From WYZ-LMO6 sp964509845 (GTDB lineage Archaea; Hadarchaeota; Hadarchaeia; Hadarchaeales; WYZ-LMO6): a stretch of DNA of 11,411 nucleotides. The notes beneath the pieces are model-generated. The model saw only the letters and a list, made by a program, of their open reading frames with translations. It did no database searches and was not told where the DNA came from. The position numbers and the translations under genes were made by a program. Position 1 is the stretch's first letter. Every line of letters begins with the position of its first letter. Shown here piece by piece: positions 1 through 5,031 of this stretch. The stretch is from NCBI GenBank assembly GCA_964509845.1, contig CAZDZG010000035.1, positions 1-11,411 on the forward strand, in the 5' to 3' direction.

Positions 1-23
1 CGGGTACTACGTGAATCCAAAGT

Positions 24-992
24 CTACGCCCTCTTCACCCTGAGCCCCTCTCCTCCCAGTCTCACGGGAAGGGGCCTTCCTCCCGCCCTTCTTATCCCCC
101 TCCTCACCTCTTCCACCCTTCCCGGGCATAGGGCGAGCATGCAGCCCCCTCCCCCACCGCCCGTGAGCTTGGCACCGTAGGCCCCCGCCTCCCTGGCGGC
201 ACGGATGAGCCTCTCCAGCGCTGGAGAGCTCACCCCCAGGGCTGCCAGGCAGGCTTGGTTGAGGTTCATGAGCTCACCCACCCTCTTCCAGTCCCTCTCC
301 CTCAGGCTCTTGAGCCCCTCGTCCGTCAGGAGGCCCATCAAACCGAAGAGGGCCTCCACCTCTCTGGGCCGTTCCTCCCTCATCCTCTTGACCTTTCTGA
401 CCATGGGCCCCGTGGCGCTGAAGACCCCCGTGTAGCCTATCACGAAGTCCGGGCTGGGCAAGCCGGAGAGCCTTCTGATCTTCCCTTTTTCCATCCTCAG
501 GAAGCCTCCGTAGGTGGCCACCGAGACCCCAGCCCGGCTGGCCACGGACTGAATCTCCAGCTCGGTCCTGAAGGCCAGTTCCACCACCCTTCTGGGCTCC
601 ACCCTCTCCCCCAGTAGGTGAAGGGTGGCCGCCACCGTGGCCACGCTGATGGCGGAGGAGCTGGAAAGTCCAGCCCCCGCCGGGAGATCGGAGGAGATCT
701 CCACCTTCAGACCGCGGACCTCCCCCACCTCCGAGAAGGTCAGCTCCAGGGCCTTTTTCACGTAGGAGAACTCCCTCCCCCGAAGCTCTAACCTGGGCCT
801 CTCCCCTCTCACCACCCTTCCGGAGGCCCTTCCCCAGCCCCTAGAGCTTATCTCCACCCTTCCGTCCTCCCTCTCCTCCACCGTCACCCTCACCCTTCCG
901 CTGATGGAGGCGTTGAGGGAGGGATAGCCGTAGACCACGGAATGTTCCCCGAAGAGGAAGACTGCACCAGGAGCGCTGGCCTCCACCGGCAA
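24..992 (-). CDS. Mevalonate kinase-like GHMP kinase with substituted catalytic residues
   Basis: 322 residues, the usual length for an archaeal mevalonate kinase, which phosphorylates mevalonate at the 5-hydroxyl in isoprenoid (ether-lipid) synthesis in the cytosol. Family marks are clear: GEHSVVYG (residues 15-22), the GHMP phosphate loop PAGAGLSSSSA (104-114), ATYGGF (159-164), the MNLNQACLAALGVSS stretch (242-256) and the C-terminal KLTGGGGGGCMLAL loop (275-288). Two normally invariant catalytic positions differ. The lysine of the N-terminal APGK is alanine (A10), and the aspartate in the ASPTD/SSGID segment is glycine (G155, in ASRAG). The fold and ATP loops look intact, so it may be a diverged paralogue, a different small-molecule kinase, or inactive. 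The TTG start at 992 lies 4 bases after the DUF998 stop, and its Shine-Dalgarno overlaps that stop. A GTG at 986 is an alternative. Family assignment is firm; activity is uncertain. Confidence 0.88.
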   Translation of the reverse strand: MPVEASAPGAVFLFGEHSVVYGYPSLNASISGRVRVTVEEREDGRVEISSRGWGRASGRVVRGERPRLELRGREFSYVKKALELTFSEVGEVRGLKVEISSDLPAGAGLSSSSAISVATVAATLHLLGERVEPRRVVELAFRTELEIQSVASRAGVSVATYGGFLRMEKGKIRRLSGLPSPDFVIGYTGVFSATGPMVRKVKRMREERPREVEALFGLMGLLTDEGLKSLRERDWKRVGELMNLNQACLAALGVSSPALERLIRAAREAGAYGAKLTGGGGGGCMLALCPGRVEEVRRGIRRAGGRPLPVRLGGEGLRVKRA

Positions 993-994
993 GC

Positions 995-1003
995 GATCAC
1001 CTT
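995..1003 (-). promoter_or_regulatory. Ribosome binding site overlapping the upstream stop codon
   Basis: On the minus strand AAGGTGATC matches the archaeal 16S rRNA anti-Shine-Dalgarno over AGGTGATC. The TGA inside it is the stop codon of the DUF998 gene. It lies 2 bases before the TTG start at 992, or 8 before the GTG at 986. This suggests translational coupling of the kinase-like gene to the membrane-protein gene. Confidence 0.7.
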
Positions 1004-1578
1004 CTCCTTGGGGCGTAGGGTGGTCTGCCCGAAAGCATGAGGGCCCCCAGGATCATCACGTAAAGGGAGGCCATGGAGGAGGAGAGGGTCTCGGGGATGG
1101 CCCATCCTCTCCAGGGGTAAAGCCAAGGAAGGATGGTGAGGGGGGAGAGCAGGAGGGTGAGCAGGGCCCCCTTCCTCAGACCCTTCTGCCAGAGAAGGGC
1201 GGAGAAAGCTAGAGCGAAGAGGGGGAAGAGGAGAAAGAAGAACACGGAGAAAAAGAGGTGTACCTCCCCCCAGTTCTCCGGGAAGAGGCCTATCCCGAAG
1301 AGGCAAAGGGAGTCGGCGGCCAGGAGGAGGGAGGAGAAAAGGCCTGGGGGCTCCCCCCTCAGGAGGATGAAGGAGGCTAGGGAGAAGAGGAAGAGCAGGA
1401 GACCGGCCGCCATGAGTCCGAAGTTGAAGAGGAAGGAAGTCTCTCCCACCCCCAGGTCGCTCAGGGCGTTTTCCTGCCAGCTGAAGGAAGGGGAAAGATG
1501 GATGGAGAGGAGGATACAGGTGAAGGCCAGAGGGGGGGCTAGAAGGGCACACCATCCCAATCTGGACCAGGGATGCAT
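997..1578 (-). CDS. DUF998-family integral membrane protein
   Basis: 193 residues with about six hydrophobic helices (near residues 7-28, 48-72, 80-100, 104-128, 136-156 and 165-184). The pattern is that of DUF998 membrane proteins: a first helix, then SFSWQENALSDLG (31-43), FNFGLMAAG (51-59), and GLFPENWGEVH (97-107) before the next helix. The family has no agreed biochemical role. The ATG at 1578 lies about 25 bases from the shared TATA box, so the mRNA is probably leaderless. The gene is followed after 4 bases by the mevalonate-kinase-like gene and is almost certainly co-transcribed with it. A role in lipid or isoprenoid membrane metabolism is only guilt by association. Confidence 0.82.
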   Translation of the reverse strand: MHPWSRLGWCALLAPPLAFTCILLSIHLSPSFSWQENALSDLGVGETSFLFNFGLMAAGLLLFLFSLASFILLRGEPPGLFSSLLLAADSLCLFGIGLFPENWGEVHLFFSVFFFLLFPLFALAFSALLWQKGLRKGALLTLLLSPLTILPWLYPWRGWAIPETLSSSMASLYVMILGALMLSGRPPYAPRRR

Positions 1579-1598
1579 CTCCGTACTCTGGAAGGGGA

Positions 1599-1608
1599 GT
1601 TTATAACC
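1599..1608. promoter_or_regulatory. Shared bidirectional TATA box of divergent leaderless genes
   Basis: The hexamer TTATAA at 1601-1606 is its own reverse complement. Its centre (1603.5) is exactly 25.5 bases from the first base of the minus-strand ATG (1578) and 25.5 from the first base of the plus-strand GTG (1629). Archaeal transcription usually starts about 25 bases from the TATA centre, so both mRNAs would begin at or next to their start codons. G-rich sequence flanks the box on both strands where a TFB recognition element would be. Confidence 0.7.
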
Positions 1609-1628
1609 CCCCTCCCCCTCTTTTAGAG

Positions 1629-2015
1629 GTGAAGATAGGAGAGGTCTGTAACCGAAAGCTGTTCAAAATGGACGGGGAGAAGAGCGTCCTAGAGGCCTGT
1701 AGGGTGATGGGGAAGAAGAGGATCGGGAGCGTGCTGGTGACCCTGAAGGGGAAACCCTACGGAATCTTCACCGAGAGGGACCTCCTTTCCAGAGTGTTGG
1801 CGCAGGGGGTGGATCCCAGGAGGGCCAAGCTCAAGGACTACTGCTCGGCTCCCCTCATAACCGTGGACGAGAATTACACGGTGAAGGAGTGTGCCAGAAT
1901 CATGTTTGACATGGGAGTGAGGAGGTTGCTGGTTACCTCCGGGGGGAAGCTGGTGGGGATCTTCACCTCCTCCGACCTCACCAGGGTCCTCGCCAGGGCC
2001 CCCCTGGACTTCTGA
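1629..2015 (+). CDS. CBS-domain-pair protein
   Basis: 128 residues making two CBS repeats and nothing else: repeat one about residues 6-58, ending GIFTERDLLSRVL (45-57), and repeat two about 72-124, ending GIFTSSDLTRVLA (110-122). CBS pairs (Bateman modules) bind adenine nucleotides such as AMP, ATP or SAM and act as energy-state sensors, usually as a regulatory part of another protein. As a stand-alone protein its partner cannot be read from sequence. GTG at 1629 is chosen because it begins the conserved first strand (MKIGEVCNRKLF) and sits at the expected start site of the TATA box. It is followed by a zinc-finger gene after 8 bases, then mptE, apparently one operon. Confidence 0.85.
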   Translation: MKIGEVCNRKLFKMDGEKSVLEACRVMGKKRIGSVLVTLKGKPYGIFTERDLLSRVLAQGVDPRRAKLKDYCSAPLITVDENYTVKECARIMFDMGVRRLLVTSGGKLVGIFTSSDLTRVLARAPLDF

Positions 2016-2023
2016 GGTAGAGG

Positions 2024-2215
2024 ATGCCCAAGTGTTCCTGTTGTGGCAGGGAGCTGAGGGAAAGAGACAAGGAGAAAACCTGGAGGGAGTGCCGGTATTG
2101 CGGTTTGCCCGTTTGTTTCAACTGCACCCACTACGTGGGCACCACCGTGCGGGACCTTTTCGGGGAGCACGTAGAGGTGATCTGCGTCTGCGGCACCTGC
2201 AGGATCAGGAGATGA
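2024..2215 (+). CDS. Small cysteine-rich zinc-finger protein
   Basis: 63 residues with ten cysteines. Four CxxC pairs can be read: C4/C7, C23/C26, C31/C34 and C56/C59, plus C6 and C54 and a histidine at 36. This spacing fits two zinc sites, possibly interleaved as in FYVE/RING-like cross-brace folds, or two tandem zinc ribbons. I recognise no specific family. The start ATG follows AGGTAGAGG, a good ribosome binding site, 8 bases after the CBS stop. mptE begins 3-9 bases after the stop. Small zinc fingers of this kind in archaea often bind nucleic acid or act as protein adaptors; the role here is unknown. Confidence 0.75.
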   Translation: MPKCSCCGRELRERDKEKTWRECRYCGLPVCFNCTHYVGTTVRDLFGEHVEVICVCGTCRIRR

Positions 2216-2218
2216 GGG

Positions 2219-2953
2219 GTGCGGATGCGCTGGGAGCTCTGGGAGCCCTGGTACCTGCGGATAGTGCAGAGGTTAGGGCTTAGCAGGGAAGAAGACGAGA
2301 GGGCGGCGAAGCTCCTTTCTGAGGCCTTCCCTCCCCCTAGGCTGGAGGGGCTGGTCGAGAAGGTGAGGGGAAAGGAGTGCGTGGTCCTGGGAGCGGGACC
2401 CTCCCTGGAGGAGGACCTCCTCAGGCTCAGGAGGTCGGGCAGGCTGAATAGTACCCTCCTCTCCGCCGATGGGGCCACCTCGGCAGTGATGGAATTCCGA
2501 ACCCCGGAAATTGTGGTGACCGATTTGGACGGGAGGGTGGAGGATCAGGAGGAGGCCTGGGAAAGGGGGGCCTGGCTGGTTGTTCACGTTCACGGGGACA
2601 ACTGGCGGGTGGTAAGGGAGTTCTTGGGGAAGAGGGGGAGAAACGAGCGCCTGCTGGGGACTACCCAGGTAAAGCCCGTGGGGAGGCTCCTCAACTTTGG
2701 GGGCTTCACGGATGGGGATCGGGCAGCCTTTCTGGCCTGGGAGCTGGGGGCCTCCAGGATTTACCTGGCTGGGATGGACCTGGGGGAGGAGGTGGGTAAG
2801 TACTCGGGAAGGAAGGGAGGGACGAGGAAGAGGGAGAAGCTCAGGATCTGCGGGGAGCTCCTGAGCTGGCTGGCCGGGGAGCTGGGGGCTCCTCTTTTCA
2901 ACCTGACCTCTGGGGGGGTGGAGATACCGGGGGTCCCCAGGATAAGGATGTAA
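2219..2953 (+). CDS. mptE: 6-hydroxymethyl-7,8-dihydropterin pyrophosphokinase, MptE type
   Basis: 244 residues (242 from the in-frame ATG at 2225, which is equally plausible behind GGGGTG). It belongs to the archaeal DUF115/COG1634 family, whose characterised member MptE transfers pyrophosphate from ATP to 6-hydroxymethyl-7,8-dihydropterin on the way to tetrahydromethanopterin. Motifs seen: GAGPSL (58-63), TDLDG (101-105) with likely metal-binding aspartates, VHVHGDN (122-128), GFTDGDRA (162-169) and AGMDLG (184-189), followed by a lysine/arginine-rich loop. It is the last gene of the plus-strand unit and runs head-on into the transporter gene with 3 bases between stops. Its presence implies a methanopterin-type C1 carrier in this organism. 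Confidence 0.88.
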   Translation: MRMRWELWEPWYLRIVQRLGLSREEDERAAKLLSEAFPPPRLEGLVEKVRGKECVVLGAGPSLEEDLLRLRRSGRLNSTLLSADGATSAVMEFRTPEIVVTDLDGRVEDQEEAWERGAWLVVHVHGDNWRVVREFLGKRGRNERLLGTTQVKPVGRLLNFGGFTDGDRAAFLAWELGASRIYLAGMDLGEEVGKYSGRKGGTRKREKLRICGELLSWLAGELGAPLFNLTSGGVEIPGVPRIRM

Positions 2954-2956
2954 ACT

Positions 2957-3508
2957 TCAGAGCGGGAGTATCCTTTTTCCGTAAACGGAGTTGAGCAACA
3001 GCCCCGCGGAGGTGTAGAGGGCACTGAGCCCGCAGAGCACCCCTTCCGCCCCTGCCATCTTGAGGACGAGGTCCTCACCCGTGGCGAAGGCGGCGGACAG
3101 AAGGAAGAAGAGGATGGTCAGCGTGACGAAGACCACCTGGAGGGCCCTCCCTCCCACCCTCAGGGACCCGATCGTCATGTAAAGGGTAAAAACACCCCAA
3201 ATAGCCATCCAAGCTGCTATCTCGTTGGAGTCGGCGACCACCAAGCCTTCCCACTCGAACAGCTTGAAGAGAGAAAGCCCTATCCAGAAAAGGCCATACG
3301 AGGTGAAGGCCGTGGCCCCGAAGAGGTTCCCCCTTTTGAAATCCACCAACCCCGCGATGACCTGGGCCAAGCCTCCGAAGAGAAAACCGTAAGCGAAGGT
3401 TAGAGTGGCGGTGATCAGGTCTAGATTGTGCAGGTTGAGGAGCACGGTAGTGGCTCCGAAGGCTGCCAGACCGAGGGCAGCAGGGTCTGCTAGTTCTTTT
3501 TCGCTCAT
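2957..3508 (-). CDS. AceTr-family (GPR1/FUN34/YaaH) acetate/succinate transporter
   Basis: 183 residues, six predicted membrane helices, the size of prokaryotic SatP/YaaH proteins. The family signature is visible as DPAALGLAAFGATTVLL (8-24), corresponding to the usual NPAPLGL motif, followed by GGLAQVIAGLVDFKRGN (45-61) and FGATAFTSYGLFWI (63-76). Characterised members move acetate or succinate with protons across the cell membrane; the substrate here is inferred to be acetate or a similar short carboxylate. The ATG at 3508 lies close to a TATA element with almost no leader. The gene stands alone and converges on mptE with a 3-base gap. Confidence 0.87.
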   Translation of the reverse strand: MSEKELADPAALGLAAFGATTVLLNLHNLDLITATLTFAYGFLFGGLAQVIAGLVDFKRGNLFGATAFTSYGLFWIGLSLFKLFEWEGLVVADSNEIAAWMAIWGVFTLYMTIGSLRVGGRALQVVFVTLTILFFLLSAAFATGEDLVLKMAGAEGVLCGLSALYTSAGLLLNSVYGKRILPL

Positions 3509-3533
3509 AGACCTTCTCTTTCTCCTGCAACCC

Positions 3534-3548
3534 TTTTAAAGCCTTTCC
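3534..3548 (-). promoter_or_regulatory. Promoter (BRE/TATA) of the AceTr transporter gene
   Basis: On the minus strand GGAAAGGCTTTAAAAGG contains a purine-rich TFB element followed by TTTAAAA. The TATA centre is about 29 bases before the ATG at 3508, which predicts a very short leader of roughly 3-4 bases. Confidence 0.55.
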
Positions 3549-3574
3549 AGACCGGAATGTTCGGCGGTAATTGG

Positions 3575-3799
3575 CTAGGTACTGGTTTCCGGTTGGGTCT
3601 CCCTCTTTTCCCTCTTGGCTAGGATCTCCTGGTAGAGACTGCGCAACTCCTCCTCCTTTTTCCTCTCCTCCTCGGGACTGGGCTTCGGCAGTTCCAGGTC
3701 CTCTCCGCTTTCGGCGAGGAGTTTCTTGTATTTAGCCAGCTTTGCCTGCCTGGCCAGCTGCCTGGCTTTCAGTGCCTTTTGCCCCGTCTTCTTCGTCAT
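3575..3799 (-). CDS. Small charged coiled-coil protein, unknown function
   Basis: 74 residues, no recognised family. The first 27 residues are strongly basic (lysine, arginine, alanine, glutamine; MTKKTGQKALKARQLARQAK onward). The rest is a glutamate/lysine/arginine-rich segment likely to form a helix or coiled coil (about 40-66), with a proline break near 38-42 and a polar tail. No membrane segment, no cysteine. The ATG overlaps the TGA of the upstream winged-helix gene as ATGA, so the two are translationally coupled and probably work together. It could be a partner or antagonist of the regulator or a small nucleic-acid-binding protein; none of these can be shown. Confidence 0.6.
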   Translation of the reverse strand: MTKKTGQKALKARQLARQAKLAKYKKLLAESGEDLELPKPSPEEERKKEEELRSLYQEILAKREKRETQPETST

Positions 3800-4143
3800 T
3801 GGGACCCCTCCTTCTCAACCTCCCTCAGCCAGAACTCTGCCTCCTTGCGCAGCTCCCTCAGGTACTGGCTGAACCCTTCATAGCTCAGGTAGTAGAGGGT
3901 CTTTCCCCCCTCCCTCCTAGTGGCGATCATACCGGTCTCCCGAAGAGGTCTGAGGAGAATGTAAAAATGTTTTCGGTGGGCGGGGGACAGGGGATCCAAG
4001 TTCAGCTCCCTCATCAGCTCCTCCATCCCAGCGGCCCCTTCCCTTAGCTTCCGCAGCACCTTCCTCCCCTCCGGCTTCAAAGAGGAGCTCTTGGGGTGGT
4101 TACCGTACGCCAGTGCCAGCAGCCTGTCCGCCCCCGTCTCCAT
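3796..4143 (-). CDS. ArsR-like winged-helix transcriptional regulator
   Basis: 115 residues. A winged helix-turn-helix spans about residues 26-92: helices from PEGRKVLRKLREG, GMEELMRELNLDP, and a recognition helix in SPAHRKHFYILLRPLRETGMI (53-73), then the wing RREGGKTLYYLS (76-87). A C-terminal helix rich in E and R (88-112) probably serves dimerisation. No metal-binding cysteine cluster is present, so it is not a classic arsenic or metal sensor. The ATG at 4143 follows GGGTGAGAG. The stop overlaps the start of the 74-residue charged protein. Palindromes upstream (4222-4380) are candidate operators. Confidence 0.75.
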   Translation of the reverse strand: METGADRLLALAYGNHPKSSSLKPEGRKVLRKLREGAAGMEELMRELNLDPLSPAHRKHFYILLRPLRETGMIATRREGGKTLYYLSYEGFSQYLRELRKEAEFWLREVEKEGSQ

Positions 4144-4174
4144 TCTCTCACCCTTGATGCGTTATTCTTTCCTC

Positions 4175-4199
4175 ATTATAGGTAATCGAATCCTTTAAT
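4175..4199 (-). promoter_or_regulatory. Probable promoter of the ArsR-like gene
   Basis: Two TATA-like elements are seen on the minus strand: CCTATAAT (4182-4175) and GATTAAAGG (4200-4192). The second would give a leader of about 27 bases that includes the GGTGA ribosome binding site at 4152-4148; the first would place the start at about that site. I cannot choose between them. Confidence 0.4.
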
Positions 4200-4221
4200 C
4201 TTTTTTCATGGGTATCTAGGG

Positions 4222-4380
4222 GAGCCTTCAAGGGTCATGCTCCTTCCTCGCCCCTTTCTGCCCCCTTCCTTCGGATTACCTTTTAAAGGGTAACTGGCCC
4301 ATTCCATCCCGATGCGCCAGTGCTTCTCGTGCTCCTCCCGCAATTCTTTGCTTTAGGGAAATCACCTTTCAAGGGTAACT
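4222..4380. repeat. Three related imperfect palindromes (TTACC..GGTAA)
   Basis: Plus-strand copies are ATCACCTTTCAAGGGTAACT (4361-4380), ATTACCTTTTAAAGGGTAAC (4275-4294, with a further T) and a weaker GAGCCTTCAAGGGTCATGC (4222-4240). The middle copy is a near-perfect inverted repeat: TTACC and GGTAA arms, 16 of 18 positions symmetric. The first copy ends on the stop codon of the 162-residue regulator gene. The stretch 4144-4379 otherwise contains only the promoter of the ArsR-like gene and a weak 45-codon open frame (4206-4343, minus, TTG start). The copies look like operator sites, but a bidirectional TATA element inside the middle copy is also possible. Confidence 0.5.
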
Positions 4381-4868
4381 TATCCTGCTCCCACCACGAT
4401 CCCTTTCACCTCCTTTTCGACCTCATCCGCCCTCTGCAAGAACTTGCGGGCCCTTCTGCCCACCTCATCTTCCCTTTCGGAGAGAATCCTTACCCTTTCC
4501 CTCAGACCTTCCAGGGTTCTTATCACCTTTTCCCGGTCTACTTCTTCCCTGAGCTTACCCTTTACCTCCCTGGCGTACAAATCCTGTAGACTCCGGTAGG
4601 CCTCCACCACTTCCGCCATCCCCTTTAGCCTTTCAAGGATCAGGGCCAGCTCCGTTCCCATGTCTGTTAGCCTCACTCTCCTGATCCTACCTTCCTCCCT
4701 AGAGGTCACCACTCCCGCCTCCTCCAATCGTGAAAGGATGTGAAGGGCATGGGCAAAGGTAGTTCCCACCTTTCTGGCTAGGGCCGAGGGATAGCTTTCT
4801 ACTTCCTGCTGGAGCGCCAGCATCATGGCTACAGGCTTTTCCTGAACCAAAAATTTCCAGACCTCCAT
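4380..4868 (-). CDS. MarR-like winged-helix regulator with C-terminal coiled coil
   Basis: 162 residues. The N-terminal 75 residues form a winged helix-turn-helix: helix pair ending in YPSALARKVGTTFAHALHIL (26-45), then SRLEEAGVVTS (46-56), a wing REEGRIRRVRLTDMG (57-71), the order seen in archaeal MarR/ArsR-like regulators. Residues 72-156 are a long charged helix with heptad-like spacing, probably a dimerisation coiled coil or partner-binding arm; this is longer than in minimal MarR proteins. No membrane segment or ligand domain is seen. The ATG at 4868 is about 25 bases from a TATA element, so translation is probably leaderless. Its upstream region has TGTATATT repeats that could be its own operators. 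Confidence 0.75.
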   Translation of the reverse strand: MEVWKFLVQEKPVAMMLALQQEVESYPSALARKVGTTFAHALHILSRLEEAGVVTSREEGRIRRVRLTDMGTELALILERLKGMAEVVEAYRSLQDLYAREVKGKLREEVDREKVIRTLEGLRERVRILSEREDEVGRRARKFLQRADEVEKEVKGIVVGAG

Positions 4869-4879
4869 CTATTTTTTGT

Positions 4880-4905
4880 TGTATATTGTTAAATAAATAC
4901 TTTTC
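4880..4905 (-). promoter_or_regulatory. Promoter and possible operator of the MarR-like gene
   Basis: On the minus strand CGAAAAGTATTTATTTAAC gives a purine-rich TFB element and an AT-rich TATA box centred near 4893, about 25 bases before the ATG at 4868. The box is embedded in the imperfect palindrome GTATATTGTTAAATAAATAC (4881-4900), and the 8-mer TGTATATT begins at 4880, so binding here could block transcription. Confidence 0.5.
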
Positions 4906-4933
4906 GGTCGAAGTTTTTTCTGTTTTATGCTTT

Positions 4934-4961
4934 AAAAAAATATACATGCTAGTGTATATTT
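4934..4961 (-). terminator. Inverted repeat followed by a T-run downstream of pyrG
   Basis: Arms AAATATACA (4938-4946) and TGTATATTT (4953-4961) are exact reverse complements around a 6-base loop. Read on the minus strand the right arm runs into seven Ts (4940-4934). Further T-runs at 4970-4964 and 5019-5014 also lie after the pyrG stop. This can end the pyr transcript. The same arms match TGTATATT at 4880-4887, so it may also be an operator of the MarR-like regulator. Confidence 0.5.
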
Positions 4962-5031
4962 ACAAAAAAATATATACTTTAGTAATTGTACAGAAGAGCG
5001 TAAAAATGAGAGGAAAAAATGTTGGAGCGAG

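Noticed and set aside
1..23. Possible start of another gene after the kinase-like gene
   Set aside because: A TTG at 20 can be read on the minus strand, but only a few codons are visible and nothing supports a call.
890..1555. A 221-codon minus-strand frame over the DUF998 gene and the kinase start
   Set aside because: Its proline- and arginine-rich translation has no family look, while the overlapping frame gives a clean six-helix membrane protein with DUF998 motifs.
1133..1606. A 157-codon arginine/lysine-rich plus-strand frame
   Set aside because: It is antisense to the DUF998 gene; its basic composition simply reflects the complement of leucine/phenylalanine-rich membrane codons.
4320..4589. 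An 89-codon plus-strand frame whose GTG lies about 36 bases after a TATA-like TTTTAAA
   Set aside because: Most of it is antisense to the coiled-coil regulator and mirrors that gene's codon pattern; the promoter fit is probably chance.
4699..4947. An 82-codon minus-strand frame across the regulator promoter
   Set aside because: It crosses the AT-rich promoter region and overlaps the regulator gene out of frame, with no recognisable protein features.
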